Assembly (NCBI GenBank): GCA_026126345.1
Contig: JAHCJH010000005.1
Coordinates: 1-52,660 of the forward strand
Origin: Phycisphaeraceae bacterium
Lineage (GTDB): Bacteria > Planctomycetota > Phycisphaerae > Phycisphaerales > UBA1924
Length of the DNA stretch: 52,660 bases
Direction of reading: 5' to 3'
A program made the translations under genes and the position numbers. Within the stretch, counting starts at the first letter, position 1, and each line of letters begins with the position of its first letter. The notes below the pieces were generated by a model that was not told where the DNA came from, ran no database searches, and was given only the letters and a program-made list of their open reading frames with translations. Below are positions 14,693-22,324 of the stretch, piece after piece.

Positions 14693-17600
14693 TCAGCCGC
14701 CCAGGCCGGTGCGGGTGGCGTCGTGCAGGCCGGGGAAGGACTTCTCCTCTTCCTCGGTCTGGATCATGATGGTGGGCTTGACGAGGATGATGAGCGTCTG
14801 CTCGGTCTTGGCCTCGATGCGGTTGGTGAAGAAGCGGTTGATGATGGGGAGCTTGCTGAGCACGGGGACGCCGGTCTCGATCTCGATCTCGGTGACGAGA
14901 CGCTGACCGCCGAGCAGGACGGTGCCCTCGTCGGGGACCGTGACGGTGGTCTGGACGCGGGTGATGGTGAGCTGGGGGAGCTGGATGAAGGACTGCGTTT
15001 CGGCGGAGTTGACGAGCTGGCCGCCGACGACGGCGGTGACGGCCTGCTGGGCGATCTCATCGACCTTGGTGACCGAGGTGTCGATGTTCATCGTGACGTA
15101 GCGGCGGTCGGAGGTGATGACGGCCTCGACCAGGAGCGTGACGCCCTCGGCCAGGGTGGCGATGGTGGGGTCGAAGCCGACGGCGCTGTCGCCGACGATG
15201 GGCTCGAGGTCGGAGACGAAGGACCGCTGAGTGAGGACGTAGACGTTGGAGGTCTGGCCGTTGGTGAGCGTCAGGCGCGGCGCGGTGACGGTGATGGTGC
15301 GGCGGTCGGCCTGGGTGGCGCGGAGGAGGAAGTCGACCTGGATGTCGTCGAGGAACTGGGCCGCGACGCCCAGCGCCGGGGCCCGCTGGAGCAGGCTGGT
15401 GGCGAAGTCGTTGCTGCCCGCCAGGAAGCTGCCGAGGCCGAGCGAGTCGTTGACGGTGCCGATGGGGGACCACTTGCGGGGCGGGATGACGCCCTGGGTG
15501 ATCTGGGTGCCGTCGGGGCTGCCGGTCACGCCGGTGACGGGGGCCTGACCGGTGACGTTGCGGGCCAGCGGGGGCGTGCCGCCGAAGTTGAAGAAGTCGC
15601 TGGGGAGGATGGTGGGGTCGACGGCCTGGGCGGCGGTGACCTGGTTGTTGTTGGCGTTGAAGTAGATGTCGAGGTCGATGCCGATCTGCTCGAAGAAGTC
15701 CTGGTTGACGAGGATGAACCGGGCTTCGATGTTGATCTGCATCGAGCGGATGTCGCGGAGCTTGCTGAGCAGGCCGGCGATCTCGCGGTGGTTGGTGGGG
15801 GTGGTGGTGACGATGAGCGAGCCGTTGAGGGCCTGGACGGCGCCGATGTCGCCGCCGTTGTCGCGCCAGCTATCGGGGTCGACGGTGCGGGTGACCAGGC
15901 CGATGATCTCGTTGATTCGGTCCTGGCGGCTCTGGCGGGTGTCCTTGCGCTCGGCGGCCTTGCGGAAGGGGCTGGGCGGGGTGGCGCCGCCCTTGCCGTT
16001 GGCGTTGGCGAGCGTCTGCGTGAGGTCCACCACGGGGACGTCGGTGAAGTCGGGGACTTCGAGCAGCAGGTCGGTGATGTTGTAGATGTGCGTGGCGGTG
16101 TGGCGCTTGATGTCCTCGGCGCTGGCGACCGTGACGATGCCGTCGTTGACGGTCCAGGCCGGGCGGTCGCCGTCGCGGCCGAGCTTGGCCAGCACGCGGT
16201 CGAGCACCACGCGGGCCGGGGTGTCGGCGAGGTTGAGCGAAACGGTCGTGGTGGGCTCGATGCCCAGGGGGCGGAGGCTGGCCCACTCGACGTCGAAGTT
16301 CTGGCCGGTGGTCTTCTGGAGGTACTCGAAGACATCGGCCAGGGTGTTCTCGGCGAACTGCGCCGGCACGCGCTTGGCGTCCAAGGCCGCGCGGGCCTGG
16401 GCGTTCTCGGGCGTGTCGGTGAAGGCACCGGCGTCGGCGCGGCTGAAGGTCTTGGTGGGCCAGTCGTTGGGGAAGTTCATGAAGCGCGTGGGGACGATCA
16501 GCGGGCTCTGCGACTCGAGCTCGAGGTGCTGGAAGCCGCGCTGCTTGGCCCGCTGGATCTCGTCGAAGTTCCGGTAGACGATGATGTCCTGCAGCAGGTC
16601 GCGGAGGAACATCGCCGTGGCGTTGTTGGGCTCGAGGAAGAGCACCTGCTCGACGACCTGGAGGGCCTCGTTGTACTTCTGCTCGCGCTGGAGGCTGCGG
16701 GCGCGGTCGATGCCCTCGTAGATCTTGCGTTCCTTCTCCTCGCGGAGCGAGCGCTGGGAGTCGCGGGCCTTGGCGGCCAGGTCGATCTCGCGGCGCTTGG
16801 CCTCGTCGCGGGCCATGGCTTCGCCGGCGGCGTCGATGCGGGCCTTGAGGTCGTCGACCTTCTTGATCATCGCCTGGTACTCGCCCTCGCTGAACGCCTC
16901 GCGGGCGCGGTCGGCGGTGAGGCGGGCGCGGGCGTTGCGGTCGCGGGCGTCGGAGATGTTGCCGGCGGCCAGGGCGGTGTTGGCCTGCTGGAGCTCGTTG
17001 TTGAACTCGGCGTTGGCGCGCTCGCGGATGAGCGCGGTCTGGGCCCCGGCCTGCTCGACCAGGCCGCCGCCCTGCTTCATGCGGACGCGGCACTCGGCCA
17101 GGCGGGCTTCGGCGTTCTTGACCTCATCGGCCGAGAGGTAGGGCTTGTGCACGGTGGAGGCGAGCTCGTACTTGCGCGCGGCCTCGACGTAGCGGCCCTC
17201 GTTGAAGGCGGCGTCGGCCTCGGCCAGCACGCGCTGGGCCTCGGTGCGGAGCGCCAGCTGGATGAGCTGGTCCTGCGGGAGCGGCTGGTTGCCGGCGGCG
17301 CCGGGGGCCATCTCGCCGGGCGAGGGCTGGGGCTGGGCCTTGGGCTGCTCGGCCGCGGGGGCGGGCATCGGTTCGGGCTTGGGCTCGGCCTTGGGCGCCG
17401 GAGCGGGGGCAGGGGCGGGGGCTGGGGCTGGGGCCGCGGGCTCGACCGGGCGCATGGTGTTGTCGCCGGCGGGAGCGGGGGCCGGCTTGTCGGCGGGCTT
17501 GGGCTCGTTGCCGCGGCGGACGGTGCCGGGCTGCATCATGCCGACGGCGACGGACTCGGCGTCGAAGAGGCGGCCCTGGGCCTGTTCGAGTTGGACGATG

Positions 17601-18238
17601 CGGACCTGGTAGGCGTCGGCCGTGCGGCGGTCGTCGGCCGAGAGCTCGACGCCGGAGCGATAGATGGCGGTGAGCGCGGCCTTGGACTGCACGTAGCGGG
17701 CGGCGTCGAAATCGGCGACGGCCTGCTGGAGCAGCGTGCCGGCGCGCCCGGCGAACTCGGCCCGGCGATCGGCGATCTGGGCGAGGATGGAATCGGCGCG
17801 GGACTTCTCGGCGGCCTTGGCGTCGCCGCGGGCGGCGACGGCGGAGGCGTGGCGCTCGGCGGTGCGGAGATCACCGTCGGCGACGGCCAGCTCGGCCTTC
17901 TGCAGGGAGATCTCGACGACGTCGGTCTGCTTGATGCGGCGTTCGACGCGGTCGAGGAGTTCGACGGCCTTGTCGCGCTGCTCGGCGGAGAGGCCCGCGT
18001 CGGGTCGCACGGCGCGCATCAACAGGGCGCGGGCTTCGACGAGGCGACCGGCGTCGGCCAGCGCACCGGCGCGCTCGAGCGAGCCGCCGGCGGGCAGGGG
18101 CGTGTCGGTGCCGGCGATGCGGGCGAGCGCCGCCGGGGCCACGGAGTGCACACCGGCGAACGCGGCGGCGGAGAGCGCGCCGAGCACCAGCGGACGGGCC
18201 ACCAACGGACGGGACAGACGATCAGCATTCACGGGCAT
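14693..18238 (-). CDS. Secretin (GspD/PilQ family) with long TPR-rich N-terminal region
   Basis: A 1181-residue outer-membrane channel subunit of type II secretion or type IV pilus type. The order is: signal sequence (residues ~1-40), TPR-like helical repeats, a Pro-Ala linker (~264-282), more TPR/coiled-coil (~330-560), secretin N domains (TLADVFEYLQKTTGQNFDVEW, then LNGSLIVTTTPTNHREIAGLL), and the C-terminal secretin barrel (VTVPDEGTVLLGGQ and VPVLSKLPIINRFFTNR near the end). It is much longer than GspD (~650) because of the N-terminal half. No other secretion or pilus-assembly gene adjoins it. ATG 18238 has GGAG 8 bases upstream; a terminator follows the stop. Confidence 0.9.
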   Translation of the reverse strand: MPVNADRLSRPLVARPLVLGALSAAAFAGVHSVAPAALARIAGTDTPLPAGGSLERAGALADAGRLVEARALLMRAVRPDAGLSAEQRDKAVELLDRVERRIKQTDVVEISLQKAELAVADGDLRTAERHASAVAARGDAKAAEKSRADSILAQIADRRAEFAGRAGTLLQQAVADFDAARYVQSKAALTAIYRSGVELSADDRRTADAYQVRIVQLEQAQGRLFDAESVAVGMMQPGTVRRGNEPKPADKPAPAPAGDNTMRPVEPAAPAPAPAPAPAPAPKAEPKPEPMPAPAAEQPKAQPQPSPGEMAPGAAGNQPLPQDQLIQLALRTEAQRVLAEADAAFNEGRYVEAARKYELASTVHKPYLSADEVKNAEARLAECRVRMKQGGGLVEQAGAQTALIRERANAEFNNELQQANTALAAGNISDARDRNARARLTADRAREAFSEGEYQAMIKKVDDLKARIDAAGEAMARDEAKRREIDLAAKARDSQRSLREEKERKIYEGIDRARSLQREQKYNEALQVVEQVLFLEPNNATAMFLRDLLQDIIVYRNFDEIQRAKQRGFQHLELESQSPLIVPTRFMNFPNDWPTKTFSRADAGAFTDTPENAQARAALDAKRVPAQFAENTLADVFEYLQKTTGQNFDVEWASLRPLGIEPTTTVSLNLADTPARVVLDRVLAKLGRDGDRPAWTVNDGIVTVASAEDIKRHTATHIYNITDLLLEVPDFTDVPVVDLTQTLANANGKGGATPPSPFRKAAERKDTRQSRQDRINEIIGLVTRTVDPDSWRDNGGDIGAVQALNGSLIVTTTPTNHREIAGLLSKLRDIRSMQINIEARFILVNQDFFEQIGIDLDIYFNANNNQVTAAQAVDPTILPSDFFNFGGTPPLARNVTGQAPVTGVTGSPDGTQITQGVIPPRKWSPIGTVNDSLGLGSFLAGSNDFATSLLQRAPALGVAAQFLDDIQVDFLLRATQADRRTITVTAPRLTLTNGQTSNVYVLTQRSFVSDLEPIVGDSAVGFDPTIATLAEGVTLLVEAVITSDRRYVTMNIDTSVTKVDEIAQQAVTAVVGGQLVNSAETQSFIQLPQLTITRVQTTVTVPDEGTVLLGGQRLVTEIEIETGVPVLSKLPIINRFFTNRIEAKTEQTLIILVKPTIMIQTEEEEKSFPGLHDATRTGLGG
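17398..17445 (-). repeat. Hexanucleotide repeat coding a Pro-Ala linker in the secretin
   Basis: About seven imperfect copies of a G-rich hexamer encode alternating Pro-Ala. This is a flexible spacer between two helical regions and likely varies in length between strains. Confidence 0.7.
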
Positions 18239-18252
18239 GCAATATCTCCGGG

Positions 18253-18294
18253 CTCCGCCGGCCCGAGTCGCTCCGGCGGAGGGGCCCGACGATA
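18253..18294 (-). promoter_or_regulatory. Candidate -10 and 5'-end hairpin, secretin gene
   Basis: TATCGT (18294-18289, minus) is followed at the predicted +1 by a perfect 9-bp stem CTCCGCCGG/CCGGCGGAG (18281-18253, 11-nt loop). The secretin mRNA should therefore start with a hairpin. Confidence 0.5.
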
Positions 18295-18421
18295 CCGCCA
18301 GTCGTTGGCAAACGCAAACCGCCCGGTGGGCAAGATGTCCACAAGTTGCCGACAGGGCTGGACTTGGAGCAGGCCGACCCGGAATAGGCCGGCATGATAT
18401 TTGGTTTTTGAGCGGGTACTC

Positions 18422-19465
18422 TCAGCTCAACCAGCGGCACTGAAGCACGCTGCCCTCGTCGGCGTGCAGGGCCTTTTCGCCAGCCTTTCCGGTGGCGGTG
18501 GCAAAGTCCTCCGGGGAGAGCCGATCGGCGATGAGGACGTCCAGATCGCCGGGGCCGGCGTCTGGCTTGGTTTTTCCGCCGGTCTTGGTCTTGCGCTCGC
18601 CCGGACGGTTGGGCAGCGACTCCACGGCGTCGGCGGCGAGTTCGCAGGCGGCGTTGAGGCATTCGGCCGCCAGGAAGACCTCGGCGTAGAGCGGGGGGCT
18701 GTCGGGCGGGAAGAGCCGGACGAGGCAGCGCCAACCGGTCATGCCCAGGTCGTTGCCGGCTTCATCGACGTTGCGGTCGCCGTCGATGTTGAGCGAGAGA
18801 CCCCATTCGTCGCGGAGGTGTTCGACGATCTCGTCGGCGGTGAGCAGGTCCGGGCGGTCGTCGGGCGCGTCGAGCACGCCGCGGTGCTCGTGGACGGCTG
18901 CGTCGGCGCCGCTGAGCGATTCGACTTCCTGCAGGTCGAAGGCGGCCAGGAGGCGTTCGACGCGGTCCTTGAGGGCGGTTTCGGCACGGACGGTGACGAT
19001 CTTGTGCTCGTCGACGAAGACGTAGAGGAACGGCTCGTCGCTCATGGCGCCGAAGCCGATGAGGCCGTCCTCGTAGAACCAGGCGCGGAAACGGCGCAGC
19101 GCGTCGAGGAGGCGTTCCTGTCCGATGGGCTCGTCGGCGATGTAGGGGTCGATCTCCCGGAACGCATCGGAACCGAGCACGTCGAGGATCGGGTAGACGC
19201 GCCCCGGCAGCAGGGCCAGGAACGAACGGACCAGCGACTCGACGCGGGAGGCCTTGACCACGATGTCCCACACGTACCGGTCGGGCCATTCCTCCCACTG
19301 GCTGGTCTGCTCGTCGGGGTCTTCGGCGCCGCCGTCGGCCGACTCGAAAGCGACGGTGTAGCCCTCGCGCGGCTGCAGCGGCTCGATCGGGTAGACCCCC
19401 AGGGGGAACTCGAAGCCGTCGATGACCTTGCGCTCGATCGAGGAATCCACGCGGCAGCGGGGCAT
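18422..19465 (-). CDS. Conserved-looking protein of unknown function
   Basis: A 347-residue acidic cytoplasmic protein without signal peptide, membrane segment or known motif. It begins MPRCRVDSSIERKVIDGFEF. The middle contains a strand/helix pattern (YVWDIVVKASRVESLVRSFL, FLYVFVDEHKIVTVRAETAL), and a Lys/Pro-rich spacer (residues ~300-318) precedes the last ~30 residues. I prefer ATG 19465 because a -10-like TACCCT lies exactly 6 bases upstream (leaderless layout). An upstream ATG at 19498 and a longer open frame to 19612 would overlap coaX. It is divergent from coaX with 31 bases between start codons. Confidence 0.7.
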   Translation of the reverse strand: MPRCRVDSSIERKVIDGFEFPLGVYPIEPLQPREGYTVAFESADGGAEDPDEQTSQWEEWPDRYVWDIVVKASRVESLVRSFLALLPGRVYPILDVLGSDAFREIDPYIADEPIGQERLLDALRRFRAWFYEDGLIGFGAMSDEPFLYVFVDEHKIVTVRAETALKDRVERLLAAFDLQEVESLSGADAAVHEHRGVLDAPDDRPDLLTADEIVEHLRDEWGLSLNIDGDRNVDEAGNDLGMTGWRCLVRLFPPDSPPLYAEVFLAAECLNAACELAADAVESLPNRPGERKTKTGGKTKPDAGPGDLDVLIADRLSPEDFATATGKAGEKALHADEGSVLQCRWLS

Positions 19466-19471
19466 GGCCGC

Positions 19472-19477
19472 AGGGTA
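19472..19477 (-). promoter_or_regulatory. Candidate -10 box, leaderless unknown gene
   Basis: TACCCT, then GCGGCC, then ATG on the minus strand. Six bases between the -10 and the start codon predict an mRNA beginning at the ATG. Confidence 0.5.
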
Positions 19478-19485
19478 GGGGACTC

Positions 19486-19491
19486 TACGAT
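19486..19491 (+). promoter_or_regulatory. Candidate -10 box, leaderless coaX
   Basis: TACGAT, then five bases, then the coaX ATG at 19497. It faces away from the minus-strand box at 19472-19477; the two hexamers are 8 bases apart, so both promoters cannot be occupied at once. Confidence 0.5.
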
Positions 19492-19496
19492 GGCCC

Positions 19497-20321
19497 ATGA
19501 CGATCTCGAACCTGGTGCTGGTGTCGGTGGGCAACACGCGCACGAGGGTGGCGCGGTGCCGCCCGTGGGAGGGGGCCCACGGCGCGATGGACCCCAGCCG
19601 CGTGATGGACAACGCTGACCCCGGCGCGGTTGTAACGGCCGTTGCCGAGGCGGCAGCGGCGACGCCCGCGGCGGAGACGCGCCTGCTGCTGGCGTCGGTG
19701 AACGCGCCGCTGGCCGACCGGCTGGTGAGCGAACTGGCCGGTCGAGCGTTGCAGGTGACGCGTCTGGTCTCGACGGGCGGCAGCGGGCTGGTGGTGCCGA
19801 TTCAGCACGAGTTGCCCGCGCCGGTGACGGTGGGGGTGGACCGGCTGCTGGCGGCGCTTGGGGCGGCGGCGCGGTCGGGCGAGGCGTGCGTCGTGATCGA
19901 CGCGGGGACGGCGGTGACGGTGGATTTCGTGGACGGATTCGGGGTGTACCGGGGCGGGGTGATCGCGCCGGGGCTTGCGATGCAGTTGCGGGCGCTGCGG
20001 GAGCAGACGTCGGCGCTGCCGGAGGTGCAGCCGCCCCGGAGCGGGGGCGAGGCGCTGCCGACCGCGGCGCTGGGGCTGACGACGCGCGACGCGATGCTGC
20101 TGGGGTGCTGCCGGTCGGTGCAGGGGCTGGTGCGGCTGATGATCGACAAGGTGGCCGAGGCGCACGGTTCGTACCCGCGGGTGCTGGCGACGGGTGGCGA
20201 TGCGCCGCTGCTGTTCGAGCACGACGAACTGGTGGAGAACATCGTGCCGGACCTGGTGCCGATGGGCATGATGGCCGCGTGGCGCACGGTGCACGCCGGC
20301 GAGGGCGATGACGAGGAATGA
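19497..20321 (+). CDS. coaX: Type III pantothenate kinase
   Basis: Phosphorylates pantothenate, the first step of coenzyme A synthesis. The 274-residue protein has the acetate/sugar-kinase-like fold with GVDRLLAALGA, the phosphate loop DAGTAVTVDFVD, and YRGGVIAPGLAMQLRAL. The N-terminal motif is usually DxGNT; here it reads SVGNT, so the first acidic residue is replaced by serine, which is worth checking. The gene has a leaderless-type promoter, and its stop overlaps the next start (ATGA), coupling it to the MnmE-like GTPase. Confidence 0.9.
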   Translation: MTISNLVLVSVGNTRTRVARCRPWEGAHGAMDPSRVMDNADPGAVVTAVAEAAAATPAAETRLLLASVNAPLADRLVSELAGRALQVTRLVSTGGSGLVVPIQHELPAPVTVGVDRLLAALGAAARSGEACVVIDAGTAVTVDFVDGFGVYRGGVIAPGLAMQLRALREQTSALPEVQPPRSGGEALPTAALGLTTRDAMLLGCCRSVQGLVRLMIDKVAEAHGSYPRVLATGGDAPLLFEHDELVENIVPDLVPMGMMAAWRTVHAGEGDDEE

Positions 20322-21292
20322 GCGTCCGAGCGTGGCTGGCAACGGCGCGGCCGGCGGGGGCGGGCGCGATCGCGTGCATCGAAGTGGTTGGCGCGCCGGA
20401 CGGGTCGGTGGAGCGGGTTCTGGGCGAGCTCGGCTGCGGGGGGCTTTCGGCCGGGCGGGTCGCGGTGCGGACGATCGCGGGGGTTGACCGGGGCGTGGTG
20501 GCGCGATGGGATGAGCGCCGCGCGAGCCTGATGCCGCACGGCGGGCCGGAGATCGTGCGGCGGGTGCTGGGGGCGCTGCGCGCGTGCGGCGCTGAGATCG
20601 GCCAGGACGTGCCGGGCGAGCCGCGCACCGATGCGGAGATGGACGAGGCGGTGGCGGCGGCGCTGGGCCGGGCGGCCAGCGCGCGCGCGGTGGACGTGCT
20701 GCTGCGGCAGCCGGAGCGGTGGTCGGCGTGGAGGGCGCGTGGCGGGCGGTCGGATGACGGGCGCGTGCTGGCGGTGTCGGCGGAGCTGGACCGGTTGGTG
20801 GCGCCGCCGCTGGTGGTGGCGCTGGGCCCGGCCAACGTGGGCAAGAGCACGCTGCTGAACGCGCTGGCGGGGCGGACGGTGGCGGTGACCGCCGACGAGC
20901 CGGGGACGACGCGCGACCACGTGGGCGTGAACCTGGAACTGGACGGGTTGACGGTGCGTTGGGCCGACACGCCGGGGTTGGGGCATGTCGGGGACGGGGC
21001 GTTGGAAGCGGCGCGGACGGGGGCGATGGCGCTGCTGGGGCGAGCGGCGCTGGTGGTGCTGGCGGGGGACGCGGGGGCGGCGTTGACGGAGCCGCCGCCG
21101 GAAGCGGCCGGCGCGGCGGTGCTGCGCGTCGCCTTGCGCGAGGACCTTGGGGCCGCGCTTTGGGACGCGGACGTGCGGGTGAGCGTCCGCACCGGGCGCG
21201 GGCTGGAAGAACTGGCGCGGGCGGTGCGGGGCGCGCTGGTTGGGGATGCGGCGCTGACGGCCCCGACGCCGTGGCGGTTCTGGGAAGCCTGA
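20318..21292 (+). CDS. Shortened MnmE-like GTPase (TrmE family), degenerate
   Basis: A 324-residue relative of the tRNA-modification GTPase MnmE, which is usually ~450. It keeps an MnmE-like opening (ATARPAGAGAIACIEVVG), the MPHGGPEIVRRVL segment of the folate-binding domain, and a G domain with P-loop GPANVGKST, TT in the EPGTTRDHV switch, and DTPG. It lacks the NKxD base-recognition motif (the position reads ALREDL) and the C-terminal catalytic FCIGK-type cysteine motif; the protein ends PTPWRFWEA. It probably cannot do normal MnmE chemistry. It overlaps coaX by ATGA. Confidence 0.82.
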   Translation: MSVRAWLATARPAGAGAIACIEVVGAPDGSVERVLGELGCGGLSAGRVAVRTIAGVDRGVVARWDERRASLMPHGGPEIVRRVLGALRACGAEIGQDVPGEPRTDAEMDEAVAAALGRAASARAVDVLLRQPERWSAWRARGGRSDDGRVLAVSAELDRLVAPPLVVALGPANVGKSTLLNALAGRTVAVTADEPGTTRDHVGVNLELDGLTVRWADTPGLGHVGDGALEAARTGAMALLGRAALVVLAGDAGAALTEPPPEAAGAAVLRVALREDLGAALWDADVRVSVRTGRGLEELARAVRGALVGDAALTAPTPWRFWEA

Positions 21293-21310
21293 ACGGGGGG
21301 TGAGGCGGGC

Positions 21311-21316
21311 TAAACT
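21311..21316 (+). promoter_or_regulatory. Candidate -10 box, TPR membrane gene
   Basis: TAAACT preceded by GC, with predicted +1 near 21323. A 5-bp stem GGGCC/GGCCC (21333-21345) follows in the leader. Confidence 0.35.
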
Positions 21317-21379
21317 TGCCTCTTGCACCGGCGGGCCGACGGCCCCGAGCAGCCGGGCGAGATCGGAGCGGCGAACACC

Positions 21380-22315
21380 ATGGCCCTGGAACAACGGCAA
21401 ACGCAGATTCAGGAAGGCGCGGGGCTCACCGAGAGCCGGCTGAATCAGGACTTCGTGCTATTCCTGAAGAAGTGGTCGTTCCCGCTGCTGCTGGCGGTGC
21501 TGGCGGTCGCAGCGGTGGTGGTGGGGCTGCGCCGGCTGGGCGAGTACCGCGAGCAGCAGATGGCCCAGGCGTTCGCCGAGCTTCAGGAGGCTCTGAAGTC
21601 GCGCAACCCGTCGGTCCTGCTGCGGGTCGCCGAGGATCACGCGGGCAAGCGGGCGGTGCCGCTGATCGCCCGCGCGGCGGCGGCCGATGGGTACCTGGTC
21701 GCGGCGTACAGCGGCGTGGCGCCGGGGGCGGAACTGGACAACGACGGCAAGGTCAAGGACGCCAAGGACCTGATCAACGCCGAGCAGCGCGAGCGGTATC
21801 TCAACGACGCCGCGACGCAGTTCCGCAAGGTGATCGAGGCGGCGGGCGCGGATTCGGGCATGGAGATCCACGCGATCGGGGCGGAGATGGGCCTGGCGGC
21901 GGTGGAAGAGACGCGTGGCAAGGCCGACGAGGCGAGGCGGCACTACGAAGCGGCCGCGGCGCTGGCGAAGAAGGCCGGGTTCGAGAAGATCGCCGCGGAG
22001 GCGGCGCGACGGATCGAGTCGTTGCCGCGGGTGATCGGCGGGGCGCCGGTGCTGGTGTCGGCGTCGGACGTCAAGACGGGCACGCCGAAGCCGGCTGCGA
22101 ACACGCCGGGCGGCCTGCCGGCGAACATCCCGCCGGAGGTGCTGGAGCAGTTGCGGAGCCAGGGGCTTTCGACCACGCCGGGCGCGGCGCCCGTGACGCT
22201 GCCGCCGATGCTCCCGCCGGGGGAGCAGACGGTGTTCCCTGATGGACCGGGCGCAGCGCCGAAGGCTCCGGAGGCTCCCAAGGCTCCCGAACCGGCGGCG
22301 CCGAAGCAGCCCTGA
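21380..22315 (+). CDS. Single-pass membrane protein with TPR-like domain
   Basis: A 311-residue protein with a short cytoplasmic head, one transmembrane helix (FPLLLAVLAVAAVVVGL, residues ~34-51), and a helical periplasmic part with TPR-like helices up to ~residue 220 (AATQFRKVIEAAG, GLAAVEETRGKADEARRHYE). It ends in a Pro/Ala-rich tail (APKAPEAPKAPEPAAPKQP). The layout resembles YfgM/TPR_21-type ancillary translocon proteins, but this is only an architectural match. ATG 21380 is the first start after the predicted promoter. The RluA-family gene begins 9 bases after its stop. Confidence 0.72.
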   Translation: MALEQRQTQIQEGAGLTESRLNQDFVLFLKKWSFPLLLAVLAVAAVVVGLRRLGEYREQQMAQAFAELQEALKSRNPSVLLRVAEDHAGKRAVPLIARAAAADGYLVAAYSGVAPGAELDNDGKVKDAKDLINAEQRERYLNDAATQFRKVIEAAGADSGMEIHAIGAEMGLAAVEETRGKADEARRHYEAAAALAKKAGFEKIAAEAARRIESLPRVIGGAPVLVSASDVKTGTPKPAANTPGGLPANIPPEVLEQLRSQGLSTTPGAAPVTLPPMLPPGEQTVFPDGPGAAPKAPEAPKAPEPAAPKQP

Positions 22316-22324
22316 GCGCGCCCG

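Noticed and set aside
14723..18397. A 1224-codon open frame on the plus strand opposite the secretin gene
   Set aside because: It is the mirror of a high-GC gene with strong third-position bias. Its translation is repetitive Gly/Val/Asp/Leu text with no domain, and the opposite strand is a clear secretin with promoter and terminator.
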